Assembly: GCA_945925985.1 (NCBI GenBank)
Contig: CAMELV010000012.1
Coordinates: 1-64,000, forward strand
DNA length: 64,000 nucleotides
Origin: Comamonas sp. lk
Lineage (GTDB): Bacteria; Pseudomonadota; Gammaproteobacteria; Burkholderiales; Burkholderiaceae_C
Direction of reading: 5' to 3'
The notes beneath the pieces are model-generated. The model was not told where the DNA came from. It worked only from the letters and a program-made list of their open reading frames with translations, and did no database searches. Position numbers and translations under genes: made by a program. Below, one piece after another: positions 46,207 to 56,563 of this stretch. Position 1 is the first letter of the stretch. Each line of letters begins with the position of its first letter.

Positions 46207-46881
46207 ATGCTTGAGAGCCCCAAATTGACCGCCCGCCAGCAACAAATCCTGGATTTGATCCAGGGGGCCATTGCCCGCACCGGCGCACCACCCACACGAG
46301 CCGAAATTGCGACCGAACTGGGATTCAAGTCGGCCAATGCCGCCGAAGAGCATTTGCAAGCCCTGGCCCGCAAAGGCGTTATCGAGCTCGTGAGCGGGAC
46401 GTCGCGCGGCATTCGGCTCAGAAGCGACGCCATGCGCTCCATCAATGCGTTACGCAGCAAGCAGTATTCTCAGCCCCTGCCGGGCTTTGCCCAACTGGCC
46501 TTGCCACTCATTGGACGGGTTGCCGCTGGCTCCCCCATTCTCGCGCAAGAGCATGTCGACCAAACCTATTACCTGGAAAACAGCTTGTTTCAGCGCAAGC
46601 CCGACTACCTGCTCAAGGTACGCGGCATGTCCATGCGCGACGCCGGCATCATGGACGGCGACTTGCTGGCCGTACAAGCCACAAAAGACGCCAAGAACGG
46701 GCAAATCATAGTCGCCCGCCTTGGCGACGAAGTCACCGTCAAACGCTTCCGGCGCAACAAAGACCTGATTGAGTTGCACCCTGAAAACCCTGACTACCAA
46801 ACCATCGTGGTCGAGCCAGGCGAGCCGTTTGAAATCGAAGGACTGGCCGTTGGCCTGATCCGCAACACCATGCTGATGTGA
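46207..46881 (+). CDS. lexA: LexA SOS repressor
   Basis: 224 residues: winged helix at the N-terminus ([35 protein letters not shown]), self-cleavage site in RVAAGSP, and the catalytic Ser in GMSMRDAGI with the Lys in EVTVKRFRR. Represses DNA-damage genes; cleaved when RecA filaments form. The ATG at 46207 starts the family sequence; upstream frame is not used. Confidence 0.96.
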   Translation: MLESPKLTARQQQILDLIQGAIARTGAPPTRAEIATELGFKSANAAEEHLQALARKGVIELVSGTSRGIRLRSDAMRSINALRSKQYSQPLPGFAQLALPLIGRVAAGSPILAQEHVDQTYYLENSLFQRKPDYLLKVRGMSMRDAGIMDGDLLAVQATKDAKNGQIIVARLGDEVTVKRFRRNKDLIELHPENPDYQTIVVEPGEPFEIEGLAVGLIRNTMLM

Positions 46882-46900
46882 TCAGCCAAGGACCCAACCC

Positions 46901-47245
46901 ATGAGCATTGCCCTCTCCCCGACTTCCGACCAGATGCCCCCTGTGCAAGCATGGGCACGCTGGCTGCTACCCCAACCAAGCCGAGCTCGCGCCCAACAAG
47001 CGCCAAGCGCGCAGGGCATACACCGGTCAAATACTCCTAATTCGATAGCATACAAACCAATGGCAGCAAGGGCTAGAGGCATTTATCATGCTCAAACACA
47101 CCGCGCCTGGCCGCTGCGCATTGAGCGCATCGTCGAGTCCGGCCAACCCGCCAGCCATGTCGGCCGAATGGTCATGTCTGGTCGCATGGCAGATGTCTGC
47201 GCCGAACTTGACCGATTGGTCGCCCGCGAATCTGCCTGCCAATAA
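46901..47245 (+). CDS. Small conserved-type hypothetical protein downstream of lexA
   Basis: 114 residues. The C-terminal third (ERIVESGQ, HVGRMVMSGRMADVCAEL) is the part I would expect to be conserved among relatives; the middle (about residues 46-62, SIAYKPMAARARGIY) is encoded by a dispersed repeat and is probably an insertion tolerated in frame. 19 bp after the lexA stop on the same strand, so it may be in the SOS regulon. Function unknown. Confidence 0.55.
   Translation: MSIALSPTSDQMPPVQAWARWLLPQPSRARAQQAPSAQGIHRSNTPNSIAYKPMAARARGIYHAQTHRAWPLRIERIVESGQPASHVGRMVMSGRMADVCAELDRLVARESACQ
47040..47086 (+). repeat. Dispersed repeat copy D
   Basis: ATTCGATAGCATACAAACC, GCAGCAAGGGCTAGAGGC and ATTTAT are the clearest landmarks of the family in this window. 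Lies in frame inside the hypothetical gene downstream of lexA. Confidence 0.6.
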
Positions 47246-47358
47246 ATTGGTAATTCTGGGCTGGCCGGATGAGTCCAGCTTACCAACCCCAGGCGCCATA
47301 GTGCAAGAAATTGCATTGGTGGCTCGGTAGCCCGTCCTACCAAGGCACAATCACTTCC

Positions 47359-48366
47359 ATGAATATTGTGATCCTTGATGACTACCAAGACGCCGTGAGA
47401 AAGCTGCCCTGCGCAGTTCGGCTGGAACCCTATCAGGCCAAGGTCTACACCAACACCGTCAAAGGCCTGGGCCAGTTGTCCGTGCGCCTGAAGGACGCCG
47501 ACGTGATTGTTCTAAATCGGGAGCGCACCCACTTGCCGCGCGCCTTGATTGAAAAGCTGCCCAAGCTGAAACTTGTGGTTCAAACCGGCAAAATCGGCCC
47601 GCATGTGGACGTGGCAGCCTGCTCCGAGCGGGGCATAGCCGTCGCAGACGGCACTGGCTCGCCTACAGCGCCGGCAGAGCTCACCTGGGCACTGATCATG
47701 GCCGCTATGCGCCGCCTGCCCCATTACATTGCCAACCTGAAGCACGGAGTCTGGCAGCAGTCAGGGTTGAAGTCGGGCGCTATGCCCCCCAATTTTGGCG
47801 TCGGTACAGTGCTCAAGGGGAAAACTCTGGGGGTCTGGGGCTACGGAAAAATTGGCCAAGTCGTGGCTGGTTATGGCGAGGCCTTCGGCATGAGGGTTCT
47901 GGTCTGGGGACGTGACTCGTCGCGCGAACGAGCCGTCGTCGATGGCTTTGAAGCGGCCAGCAGCCGCGACGACTTCTTCGCGCAGTGTGACGTTCTTTCG
48001 CTCCACTTGCGTTTGTCTGATGACACCCGCGGCACGGTGCGGCTGGACGACCTGTCGAAGATGAAGCCGACCGCCGTGCTGGTCAACACCTCACGCGCTG
48101 AATTAATTGAAACCGATGCACTCATGGCGGCACTGAACCGTGGCCGCCCCGGTCTGGCCGCCGTCGACGTGTTTGAGTCAGAGCCCATCTTGCAAGGCCA
48201 TGCCCTGCTGCGGTTGGAGAACTGCATTTGCACGCCCCACATCGGCTATGTCGAGCAAAACAGCTACGAGTTGTACTTCAGCGCAGCGTTTGACAACGTC
48301 ATCAACTTCATCAAAGGCACACCGACCAACATCGTCAATCCAGGCGCGCTGCAGGTTCGCCGCTGA
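47359..48366 (+). CDS. D-2-hydroxyacid dehydrogenase family protein
   Basis: 335 residues. Rossmann motif GVWGYGKIGQVVAGYG, catalytic Arg in VNTSRAELI, Glu in FESEP and His in CTPHIGYVE. Belongs to the NAD-dependent D-isomer-specific family (phosphoglycerate dehydrogenase-like); the N-terminus MNIVILDDYQDAVRKL is typical of a subgroup without assigned substrate. The ATG at 47359 fits; the upstream extension does not. About 70 bp before the 3-hydroxyacyl-CoA dehydrogenase. Confidence 0.82.
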   Translation: MNIVILDDYQDAVRKLPCAVRLEPYQAKVYTNTVKGLGQLSVRLKDADVIVLNRERTHLPRALIEKLPKLKLVVQTGKIGPHVDVAACSERGIAVADGTGSPTAPAELTWALIMAAMRRLPHYIANLKHGVWQQSGLKSGAMPPNFGVGTVLKGKTLGVWGYGKIGQVVAGYGEAFGMRVLVWGRDSSRERAVVDGFEAASSRDDFFAQCDVLSLHLRLSDDTRGTVRLDDLSKMKPTAVLVNTSRAELIETDALMAALNRGRPGLAAVDVFESEPILQGHALLRLENCICTPHIGYVEQNSYELYFSAAFDNVINFIKGTPTNIVNPGALQVRR

Positions 48367-48433
48367 TCAACAACAGGCTCTGGTGATCGGCCAGCCCTCG
48401 GCTTTGGCCCACTGGCTAGCCATAATCAAAAAC

Positions 48434-49954
48434 ATGATTCCCCATTTTTTACAGGTCGGCATTGTCGGCGCGGGCGCCATGGGCCGCGGCATCGCTCAAT
48501 TGGCGGCCCAGGCGGGCAGCAGTGTCTGGCTCTTCGACACCGAATACAGCGCCAGCGCTGCAGCGCAAGCAGCGGTCTTTTCACAATGGGACAAGCTGCA
48601 AGCCAAGGGCCGACTGGATCAGGCTCAGGTAGCAAGCTACAAGTCGCGCCTGCACTGCGTGGCTGCCTTGGCCGATTTGGCCTCCTGCCAATTGGTGGTG
48701 GAAGCAATCGTGGAACGGCTGGATGCCAAGGCCAACCTTTTTAGCCAACTCGAGCAACTGCTGGCGCCCGATGCTGTGCTGGCCAGCAACACGTCATCGC
48801 TGTCGATCACGGCCCTGGGCGCCCGGCTCAATCGGCCGCAGAGGCTGGCAGGCTTTCACTTCTTCAACCCTGTGCCACTGATGAAAGTGGTTGAGGTCAT
48901 CGCTGGCCTGAAGACTGACGTAAGGGTGTGCGACGCTTTGTCTGTGTTTGCCAGGCAAATGGGCCACACCCCGGTAAGGGCTCAAGATACCCCCGGCTTC
49001 ATCGTCAACCATGCCGGGCGCGGTTACGGCACAGAGGCACTGCGACTGGTGGGCGAGGGCGTGGCCGACTTCGCGACCGTCGATCGCATCCTGAAAGACC
49101 AAATTGGCTTCAAGCTCGGTCCGTTTGAGTTGATGGACCTCACCGCCCTCGACGTTTCCCATCCGGTGATGGAATCTGTCTACCACCAGTACTACGAGGA
49201 GCCGCGGTACCGACCGAGCGTGATCACGGCACAGCGGCTCGCCGGCGGGCTGCTGGGGAAAAAGGTGGGCGAAGGTTTCTACAGCTACCACCAAGGCGTT
49301 GCTCAGATCAGCCCCGAACCCAGCACGCCAAGGGTCGACGAGGTGCCCCCGATATGGGTGTCCCCACGCGCAGCGCGACGAGCCGAGTTGCTGCTGCTGC
49401 TCAAAACCCTCGGTGCCCGGATAGAAACAGGCGCGTCGCCGTCGCCGCAGGACCTGTGTCTCGTGGCGCCGCTGGGTTTTGACGTCACCACAGTGGCCGT
49501 TGTGGAACGCCTCGACCCGGCTCGCACCCTAGGCATTGACATGCTGGTGGATGACACCACAACAAAACGCCGAGTTCTAGCGACTAATCCGGCCACTCGG
49601 CTCGACATTCGTCAAGCCGCTCATGCCCTGTTTGCAAGGGATGGCAAGTCAGTCAGCGTGATCCGCGACAGTGGTGGATTTGTCACGCAACGGGTGGTTG
49701 CAACTATTGTCAACATTGCCAGCGATATTTGTCAGCAAGGCATTTGTTCACCCAACGACCTGGAGACCGCAGTCCAACTTGGTCTGGGTTACCCCAGCGG
49801 GCCGCTGGCCCTGGGCAATCTGTTGGGGCCAACCAACGTGCTGGAGGTTCTATTCAACATGCAAACCGTTTACGGTGACCCGCGCTACCGTCCAAGCCCC
49901 TGGCTGAGACGGCGCGGAGCGATTGGCTTGAGCCTGTTACACGTCGAAGAGTGA
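48434..49954 (+). CDS. 3-hydroxyacyl-CoA dehydrogenase
   Basis: 506-residue beta-oxidation enzyme. NAD-binding GIVGAGAMGRGIAQLAA, SNTSSLSITALG, GFHFFNPVPLMKVVEVI with the catalytic histidine, then two C-terminal 3HCDH helical domains (residues about 185-280 and 400-495). Length and double C-domain resemble PaaH/PaaC of phenylacetate catabolism, but no other paa genes are here. Followed by enoyl-CoA hydratase after 7 bp. Confidence 0.9.
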   Translation: MIPHFLQVGIVGAGAMGRGIAQLAAQAGSSVWLFDTEYSASAAAQAAVFSQWDKLQAKGRLDQAQVASYKSRLHCVAALADLASCQLVVEAIVERLDAKANLFSQLEQLLAPDAVLASNTSSLSITALGARLNRPQRLAGFHFFNPVPLMKVVEVIAGLKTDVRVCDALSVFARQMGHTPVRAQDTPGFIVNHAGRGYGTEALRLVGEGVADFATVDRILKDQIGFKLGPFELMDLTALDVSHPVMESVYHQYYEEPRYRPSVITAQRLAGGLLGKKVGEGFYSYHQGVAQISPEPSTPRVDEVPPIWVSPRAARRAELLLLLKTLGARIETGASPSPQDLCLVAPLGFDVTTVAVVERLDPARTLGIDMLVDDTTTKRRVLATNPATRLDIRQAAHALFARDGKSVSVIRDSGGFVTQRVVATIVNIASDICQQGICSPNDLETAVQLGLGYPSGPLALGNLLGPTNVLEVLFNMQTVYGDPRYRPSPWLRRRGAIGLSLLHVEE

Positions 49955-49961
49955 CTTCCCG

Positions 49962-50741
49962 ATGGCTGCCGAACTCCATCAAAGCCGCTCAGGCCAGACC
50001 CTGGTCCTGACCATTGCCAACCCAGAGCATCGCAACGCACTCGGCCCCGAGATCTATGCGGCAGGGCTTAGCGCTTTGTCTATGGCCAGTACGGATGCTG
50101 GCATCCGCTCGATCGTGATCACTGGTGCCGGTGGGGTCTTTAGCGCTGGCGGTAATTTGCAGCGCCTGCAAGCCAATAGGACCCAAGCACCTGAAGTCCA
50201 AGGCCAAAGCATCGAGGGCCTGCACCAATGGATCAAGTCGATCGCTCACTGCCCCAAACCGGTGATCGCAGCGGTAGAGGGTGCGGCAGCTGGAGCAGGC
50301 TTCTCACTGGCACTGGCCTGTGACCTGCTGGTCACAGCCGATGACGCGGTCATGGTCATGGCCTACAGCTCCGTTGCCCTGTCACCGGATGGCGGAGGCA
50401 CTTGGAGCCTTGCGCAGGCCCTGCCCCGTCAACTGGTGACAGAACTCCTGATGTGCGGCAACCGCATCAGTACCCGGCGCCTGCATGAACTTGGTGTGGT
50501 TAACCAGGTTGGCCCAAGTGGGACCGCGCTACAGATGGCTATGGCGTTGGCTGAAACCCTCAACGCCCGGGCTCCGAATGCCATGGCCAGCGCCAAGACC
50601 TTGACACGTCAGGCCTACGCTCAAGACCTGAACCAGCAAATGGACCAGGAGCGCGACCACTTTGTGAACAACCTCCATCATGCCAACGCAGGCATTGGCA
50701 TCACCGCGTTTCTCAACAAGACAACGCCACGCTATCTGTAG
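49962..50741 (+). CDS. Enoyl-CoA hydratase/isomerase
   Basis: 259-residue crotonase-fold enzyme: NPEHRNALGPEIY, oxyanion-hole segments VITGAGGVFSAGGNL and AVEGAAAGAGFSLALACD, and the C-terminal helices. The second glutamate that pairs in hydratases is not evident (VALSPDGGGTW), so an isomerase role, as in PaaG-like proteins, is possible. Coupled to the preceding dehydrogenase gene. Confidence 0.85.
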   Translation: MAAELHQSRSGQTLVLTIANPEHRNALGPEIYAAGLSALSMASTDAGIRSIVITGAGGVFSAGGNLQRLQANRTQAPEVQGQSIEGLHQWIKSIAHCPKPVIAAVEGAAAGAGFSLALACDLLVTADDAVMVMAYSSVALSPDGGGTWSLAQALPRQLVTELLMCGNRISTRRLHELGVVNQVGPSGTALQMAMALAETLNARAPNAMASAKTLTRQAYAQDLNQQMDQERDHFVNNLHHANAGIGITAFLNKTTPRYL

Positions 50742-50821
50742 ACTTGGCACGCGGCGTCCGGTTGGGCGACTGGTCCCGCGCGCGACAATCAAGCAGTTTT
50801 AAGTCACCCACAAGACAGGCT

Positions 50822-51541
50822 ATGGACGATCCCATTCTTACCATCGACGAGCGCGAGGCGATCAATTCCGGTCGCTGGTTTGCGTCCTTATCTCCCTCCC
50901 TGCGTCACGACATATTACGATGCGCCTACGTCAAACGGTTCAAGGACAGCGAGTTGATCGCCGCCCGAGGCGAGCCGCCAGAGGAGTGGATCGCCTGTGC
51001 TCGGGGTGCGGTACGGGTCAGCTCCACCTCGATCTCTGGCAAGCAGATCACACTAACCTACGTGGAGCCGGGCATCTGGTTCGGCGATGTGTCGATTTTC
51101 GACGGCGACCGGCGCACGCACGATGCTTACGCGCATGGCGACAGCACCATCCTGTGTGTGGCCAAGGCAGATTTCAAGAAGATTTTGGCCCTGCATGCGG
51201 AACTCTACGAGGCGCTGTTGCGTCTGCATGCCCGACGCATACGCCAACTCTACGGTTTGGTCGAAGACCTGAACACCTTGCCGCTGCGGGCGCGTCTGGC
51301 CAAGCAGCTGCTGCATCTGGTTCGCAGCTATGGCGTGCCGTCACTGAGCGATGGCCGAGAGATACGCATTGGGCTTCAATTGGCGCAGGAAGAGTTGGCG
51401 CAACTGCTGGGCGCATCCCGTCAGCGTGTCAATCAGGAGCTCAAGTCCATGGAGCGTGAAGAAGCCATTCGCATAGAACCGGGCGGCTTGGTCATTCGCA
51501 ACCGTGAGACCTTGATGCAAATCATTGACGCTGACCGGTAA
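50822..51541 (+). CDS. Crp/Fnr family transcriptional regulator
   Basis: 239 residues: an N-terminal cyclic-nucleotide-binding fold (residues 20-140, with GDVSIFDG) and a C-terminal winged helix (QEELAQLLGASRQRVNQELKSME). No N-terminal Fnr cysteine cluster is present, so it is not an oxygen sensor of the Fnr type. It sits between the hydratase and the kinase of the acyl-CoA cluster and may control it. Start at 50822 fits the family. Confidence 0.87.
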   Translation: MDDPILTIDEREAINSGRWFASLSPSLRHDILRCAYVKRFKDSELIAARGEPPEEWIACARGAVRVSSTSISGKQITLTYVEPGIWFGDVSIFDGDRRTHDAYAHGDSTILCVAKADFKKILALHAELYEALLRLHARRIRQLYGLVEDLNTLPLRARLAKQLLHLVRSYGVPSLSDGREIRIGLQLAQEELAQLLGASRQRVNQELKSMEREEAIRIEPGGLVIRNRETLMQIIDADR

Positions 51542-51565
51542 TAGCTTGTATATCTGAACTTATCC

Positions 51566-52651
51566 ATGAGTGAATTTGATCATTTTGTTGGCACCCGGCC
51601 CGTCCCGACGCAGCAGGCTTTTGACACAGATGCGCTCTGCGCGTGGCTAGAGGCTAACCTTCCCGGGTTCAAGGGCGCGCTCTCGGTCGAATCATTCAAG
51701 GGCGGTCAGTCCAACCCGACATACAAACTCATCGCAAACTCTGGCACCTATGTGATGCGGGCCAAGCCGGGACCCGTGGCGAAGCTGCTGCCCTCTGCCC
51801 ATGCCATTGAGCGCGAATTTGCAGTGATGAGCGGCTTGCAGGGCACCGATGTACCCGTGCCCCGAATGCTGTGCCTGTGCGAAGACGAGTCAGTGATTGG
51901 CCGCGCCTTCTACATCATGGAGTTCATGCCGGGACGAATCCTTTGGGACCAGTCACTCCCCGGCATGACACTGCCCGAGCGCGGTGCAACCTACGCTGAA
52001 ATGAATCGCGTTATAGCGGCGCTGCACACCGTTAAGTTTGCCGAGCGCGGACTGGCTGGCTTTGGCAAGCCAGGCAATTATTTTGAACGGCAAATTGGCC
52101 GCTGGAGCAGGCAATATGTCGCCTCGATCACCCAGCCCATCCCGGAAATGGACGAGTTGATGGCTTGGTTGCCTCAGCATATCCCGGCCATGGCCCGGGC
52201 TGAGCATATGGTCAGCATCGTGCACGGCGACTTCCGCCTTGACAACTTGATGTTTCACCCCACAGAGCCGCGCATCATCGCCGTGCTGGACTGGGAGCTG
52301 TCGACGCTTGGGCATCCAATGGCTGATTTCAGCTACCACTGCATGGCCTGGCATATCCCGCCCGGCGCATTCCGCGGTATTGGCGGGCTTGATGTGGGCA
52401 GCCTCGGTATCCCCACCGAAGACGCTTACATCCGCAGTTACTGCGAGCGCACCGGCCTCACGACACCGGATGCGCTCAAGGCCGACTGGAACTTTTACCT
52501 TGCCTACAACCTGTTTCGTCTGGCCGCTATCCTGCAAGGCATTGCCAAGCGGGTTGAGGCTGGCACGGCAGCCAGTGCGCAGGCCGTCAGTTCGGCCGCC
52601 GGCGCCAAACCATTGGCGCAGATGGCCTGGCAGTTCGCGCAGCGGGCCTGA
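51566..52651 (+). CDS. APH-like kinase, ACAD10/11-type partner
   Basis: 361-residue aminoglycoside-phosphotransferase fold. [12 protein letters not shown] (ATP loop), catalytic [14 protein letters not shown] and metal-binding [19 protein letters not shown] are intact. It is followed directly by an acyl-CoA dehydrogenase. In animals the two are fused in ACAD10/11, and in bacteria a related kinase (LvaA) phosphorylates 4-hydroxyacyl-CoA so that the phosphate can be lost. That role is inferred here from family and adjacency. Confidence 0.85.
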   Translation: MSEFDHFVGTRPVPTQQAFDTDALCAWLEANLPGFKGALSVESFKGGQSNPTYKLIANSGTYVMRAKPGPVAKLLPSAHAIEREFAVMSGLQGTDVPVPRMLCLCEDESVIGRAFYIMEFMPGRILWDQSLPGMTLPERGATYAEMNRVIAALHTVKFAERGLAGFGKPGNYFERQIGRWSRQYVASITQPIPEMDELMAWLPQHIPAMARAEHMVSIVHGDFRLDNLMFHPTEPRIIAVLDWELSTLGHPMADFSYHCMAWHIPPGAFRGIGGLDVGSLGIPTEDAYIRSYCERTGLTTPDALKADWNFYLAYNLFRLAAILQGIAKRVEAGTAASAQAVSSAAGAKPLAQMAWQFAQRA

Positions 52652-52695
52652 AACCAAATCCACTATTTTTGTCAACGGACACAACCGGAGATTCC

Positions 52696-53970
52696 ATGGA
52701 CTTCGACTACTCACCCAAAACCAAAGCGCTACAAGCCCAGCTACAAGCCTTCATGGACGAGCACATCTACCCGGCGGAGAGTGCCTACCATGCTGAAATT
52801 GTGGCCAACAGCGAAGCCGGCAAGCGATGGACGCCGCTCCAGACCATTGAAAAACTCAAGGTGAAGGCGCGTTCTGCCGGCCTGTGGAACTTGTTTCTTC
52901 CGGTTGACAGCGCCGCCGCCTCGGGCTACGAGGGCGCAGGACTAACCAATCAGGAGTACGCGCCGTTGGCCGAGATCATGGGCCGTGTGATGTGGGCGAG
53001 TGAGGTCTTCAACTGCTCGGCCCCCGATACAGGCAATATGGAAACCATTGCCCGCTATGGCTCAGAGCAAGACAAGGCGCGTTGGCTCAAGCCCCTGCTG
53101 GAGGGCGAGATCCGTTCGGCCTTTGCTATGACGGAGCCTGATGTCGCCTCCAGTGACGCCACCAACATTGCCACGCGGATTGAACGCGATGGCGATGATT
53201 ACGTGATCAATGGCCGCAAGTGGTGGACATCGGGCGCCGGCGACCCCCGCTGCACCATCTACATCACCATGGGCAAGACAAACCCTGACGCGCCTCGCCA
53301 CTCGCAACAAAGCATGGTGCTAGTACCGGCCAATGCCTCTGGCCTAAAGGTCATCCGTCCGCTCAATGTGATGGGCTACGACGATGCGCCACACGGCCAT
53401 ATGGAGGTGGTTTTTGACAATGTGCGCGTGCCGGCCAGCAATATCTTGCTGGGCGAGGGCCGTGGCTTTGAAATCGCCCAGGGCCGCCTTGGGCCCGGAC
53501 GAATCCACCACTGCATGCGCTTGATCGGGTTGGCTGAGCGGGCACTTGAGTTGATGTGCAAGCGAGCCTCTTCACGCGTTGCCTTTGGCAAGACCGTGGC
53601 CTCGCAAACCGTGACGCAAGAGCGCATCGCTGAGGCACGCTGCAAGATCGATATGGCCAGGCTACTAACCCTCAAAGCGGCTTGGATGATGGACGTCGGC
53701 GGCAACAAGTTTGCCAAAAATGAAATCGCCATGATCAAAGTGGTAGCACCCAACATGGCCTGCGAGGTGATCGACTGGGCCATTCAGGTACACGGCGGTG
53801 GCGGCATGTGCGATGACTTCCCTCTGGCCTACAGCTATGTCAACGCCCGCACGCTGCGCTTTGCCGACGGCCCGGACGAAGTCCACCGTAACGCCATCGC
53901 CAAGATGGAGCTGGGCAAGTACGCCGTTAACCCGAAGGCAGTACAGATGCCCGTCACCCGGGGCTGCTGA
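52696..53970 (+). CDS. Acyl-CoA dehydrogenase (ACAD10/11-like)
   Basis: 424-residue flavoprotein dehydrogenase: [21 protein letters not shown] in the middle domain, [35 protein letters not shown] and the C-terminal [15 protein letters not shown] with [19 protein letters not shown]. The catalytic base could not be placed with certainty. Directly downstream of the kinase; expected to act on the phosphorylated 4-hydroxyacyl-CoA or on ordinary acyl-CoA. Confidence 0.9.
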   Translation: MDFDYSPKTKALQAQLQAFMDEHIYPAESAYHAEIVANSEAGKRWTPLQTIEKLKVKARSAGLWNLFLPVDSAAASGYEGAGLTNQEYAPLAEIMGRVMWASEVFNCSAPDTGNMETIARYGSEQDKARWLKPLLEGEIRSAFAMTEPDVASSDATNIATRIERDGDDYVINGRKWWTSGAGDPRCTIYITMGKTNPDAPRHSQQSMVLVPANASGLKVIRPLNVMGYDDAPHGHMEVVFDNVRVPASNILLGEGRGFEIAQGRLGPGRIHHCMRLIGLAERALELMCKRASSRVAFGKTVASQTVTQERIAEARCKIDMARLLTLKAAWMMDVGGNKFAKNEIAMIKVVAPNMACEVIDWAIQVHGGGGMCDDFPLAYSYVNARTLRFADGPDEVHRNAIAKMELGKYAVNPKAVQMPVTRGC

Positions 53971-54034
53971 CGTGAGCGCTGGGGCGCAGTCAGCCAAGAT
54001 TGGCGCCACTGACCCTTCGTGCAGGCTCACGACT

Positions 54035-55273
54035 TCAGCGGTTCAATTGCGGCAAACCTGACCACAGCTCGTCAAGGTCAGGGAAATGCCACTTGGCGGG
54101 ATCTTCCCGACCAGCGATTTTGTCGGTACTGCCGCTCTTGGACAAATCTAGCACTTCCGGTGAGATCCGCATGTGACTTTTGGTCGAGTAAAACACCTTA
54201 ATCTGAGGCGTAATCAGCGACTTGGCAGATTGCGAGGTCACCACGCCGATTCGGCCAGAGTTCATCAAAACCAGTGAGCCTACCGGGTAGATCCCCATGC
54301 TCTTAACGAAGGCTTCGAACACCTTTTGATCAAAATGCCCGTTCGACCACTCCGCCATTTTTCGCAGCGACTCGGCTGGATCCCAACCAGATTTATAGGG
54401 CCGGTTGGAGGTAATCGCATCGTAGACATCACAGACGGCGCCCATTTTGGCCATCAGACTGATACCGTCACCCTTGAGCCCCTCTGGATAACCTGAACCA
54501 TCCACTTTTTCATGGTGGTGGAGGCAAACGTCTCGGGTTTCAGAGTCAAAGTCTTCACTCATCAGTAGCATCGCATGCCCTTTGACCGGATGGCTTTTGA
54601 TGATTTCAAACTCCGCCGCTGTCAGTTTCCCAGGCTTATTCAGCACCGCGGGCGGCATGGCAGCCTTACCCAGGTCGTGCATCAAACCAGCTAACCCTGC
54701 CAACCGGGTTTTTGCTTCGTCCAGACCGAGCTGTTTGGCCAGCACAACCATCATGGCGCACACAGCCACCGAATGCATGTAGGTGTAGTCGTCCACCGAT
54801 TTCAACCGAGCCAGACTGATCAGCGCCCAGGGATTTCGCATCACCGAGTCAGAAATTTCCTCAACCAAACCTCTGGCACCACCCACGTCGACGCTGTTGC
54901 CCATGCGTGCTTCTTCAAACATCGACACCATGGCTTGCTTGGATTGGCTGCAGATCAGGGCTGCACGCTCAAACTCGCGCTCAATAGAGACCGGCACCAT
55001 GCTTCGGCCACCCACCACCACCTGCTCAAGTGCGGCATCGATTGCTATTTCGGCCTGCTTTTCAGACACGACGGGCACGGAGACCGGCACATCCCGTCCC
55101 CTGCTGCTGTCGATCCAGACCTCTTTGATGCCGCTTTCAAAAATAATTTTCAGGTCTTTGGCATTGGACAGCACAAATGAAGACCGGACAAAAGGATGCT
55201 CCATCCAAGAGCCACAAAACTCCTTGATGTGCATCCCAACGGTCAACTGTCTGACGCTGATGCGTTTAAGCAT
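54035..55273 (-). CDS. HD-GYP cyclic-di-GMP phosphodiesterase
   Basis: 412 residues. N-terminal DUF3391-like segment (MLKRISVRQLTVGMHIKEF, to about 110), then HD-GYP domain with MHDLGK (the HD pair), HSVAVC histidine and HHHEKVDGSGYPEGL (the GYP signature). These hydrolyse c-di-GMP. ATG at 55273 is chosen because the longer frame adds about 47 unrelated residues. Divergent from the pilus operon whose ATPase carries a c-di-GMP-binding domain. Confidence 0.9.
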   Translation of the reverse strand: MLKRISVRQLTVGMHIKEFCGSWMEHPFVRSSFVLSNAKDLKIIFESGIKEVWIDSSRGRDVPVSVPVVSEKQAEIAIDAALEQVVVGGRSMVPVSIEREFERAALICSQSKQAMVSMFEEARMGNSVDVGGARGLVEEISDSVMRNPWALISLARLKSVDDYTYMHSVAVCAMMVVLAKQLGLDEAKTRLAGLAGLMHDLGKAAMPPAVLNKPGKLTAAEFEIIKSHPVKGHAMLLMSEDFDSETRDVCLHHHEKVDGSGYPEGLKGDGISLMAKMGAVCDVYDAITSNRPYKSGWDPAESLRKMAEWSNGHFDQKVFEAFVKSMGIYPVGSLVLMNSGRIGVVTSQSAKSLITPQIKVFYSTKSHMRISPEVLDLSKSGSTDKIAGREDPAKWHFPDLDELWSGLPQLNR

Positions 55274-55407
55274 GGCGGGCAAAAATCCTGGTAAGCGACC
55301 GTGATTGATGCAGCACATCTCCGCGTCAAGCCGGGCGGTCTGCAATTGAGTATAAACCCCAGCGCCAGACCTGCCCTTGGTATCGAGCCGGCCTGTACAC
55401 TCCAAAA

Positions 55408-56448
55408 ATGTCAAGCCTTTACCTGAATCACTTCGGCCTGAAAAGGCCCCCGTTTCAGATTACGCCAGACCCTGACTTCTTTTTTTCCGGGGGGCGTCGG
55501 GGGGATATTCTGTCCGCGCTAGTGCATGTAGCCACACACGACGAAGGCATCACCACCATGGTGGCCGAGGTTGGCAGCGGCAAGACCTTATTGGCCCGCC
55601 TCATGATCGGCAAGCTACCGTCTGATGTGTGCGCGGTTTATTTGGCAAATCCATTTTTTAGCCGGGACGAGATCATCGAGGCCATTTCACGGGACCTGGG
55701 GCTGACCGGTCTGGTGGCATCCATGGAAGGCAAGCTCGCTGCCTTACAACAGGAGTTGCTGCGCCGGCACGCCAGCAGCCAGCGGGTGTTACTGGTCATT
55801 GACGAGGCCCACACCATGCCGATCGAATCGCTCGAAGAGGTGCGCCTGCTCTCAAATATTGAAACTGGACAACACAAGCTGGTGAATATCATGCTGTTTG
55901 GCCAGCCCGAGCTCGACGACTTGCTCGCCGAGCCCAAACTTCGACAACTCAGAGACCGGGTCATCCATCGCTTTGATCTTGAGCGGCTTCATGCTGACGA
56001 AATCAGTGCCTACATCGACCACCGCCTGCGTGCCGCCGGCTGGACCAACCCACGCCTATTTTCGCCGCAGGCTCTCGAGCAACTTGTTAAGGTTTCAGAT
56101 GGTCGAGCACGCCGCATCAACCTGCTTTCTGACAAGGCGCTGCTAGCAGCCTACGCACAGGGTAAGGACGCGGTCGATGAGCACCATGTCAACAGGGCAG
56201 CGAGGGAGTTGCCAACTGGGCGTTTGGGGACGTCAACAAATCAGCGACAACCCTGGCGAAATCCCTTTTGGCAAGTAGCGGCGGCCAGCCTCACCGGTGC
56301 AGCCCTGTCCGGATTATTGGTTTGGGCCAGCCTCAAAACGCCCTGGGCAGGCCATGCCGTGGCGACGACCGAGAAAATGCAGTCCGCCGGCTCCCCGACA
56401 CTCCACTTCGATGCCAGTTTGACAATTCGGCCAAGGAAGGCAAATTGA
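55408..56448 (+). CDS. mshM: MSHA biogenesis ATPase MshM (ExeA-like)
   Basis: 346 residues. YLNHFGLKRPPFQITPDP is the ExeA/MshM start; Walker A is EVGSGKTL and Walker B LLVIDEAHTM, then a C-terminal transmembrane helix (about 285-303). It is a AAA ATPase thought to help outer-membrane secretin assembly or pilus export. First gene of the pilus operon; divergent from the HD-GYP gene. Confidence 0.85.
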   Translation: MSSLYLNHFGLKRPPFQITPDPDFFFSGGRRGDILSALVHVATHDEGITTMVAEVGSGKTLLARLMIGKLPSDVCAVYLANPFFSRDEIIEAISRDLGLTGLVASMEGKLAALQQELLRRHASSQRVLLVIDEAHTMPIESLEEVRLLSNIETGQHKLVNIMLFGQPELDDLLAEPKLRQLRDRVIHRFDLERLHADEISAYIDHRLRAAGWTNPRLFSPQALEQLVKVSDGRARRINLLSDKALLAAYAQGKDAVDEHHVNRAARELPTGRLGTSTNQRQPWRNPFWQVAAASLTGAALSGLLVWASLKTPWAGHAVATTEKMQSAGSPTLHFDASLTIRPRKAN

Positions 56449-56493
56449 TGGATTCCTGCATAAAAATCAGCAAACAAGCTTAGCCTGTATTTT

Positions 56494-56524
56494 TTGACAC
56501 GCCCACTGACATCACGCTTAGAAT
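56494..56524 (+). promoter_or_regulatory. Possible promoter for mshL
   Basis: TTGACA (56494-56499) and TAGAAT (56519-56524) with a 19-bp spacer in the 115-bp gap between mshM and mshL. The spacer is longer than ideal. Confidence 0.35.
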
Positions 56525-56563
56525 AACCCGGTAATTCAGTACACCATTTAACGAAGACAACTA

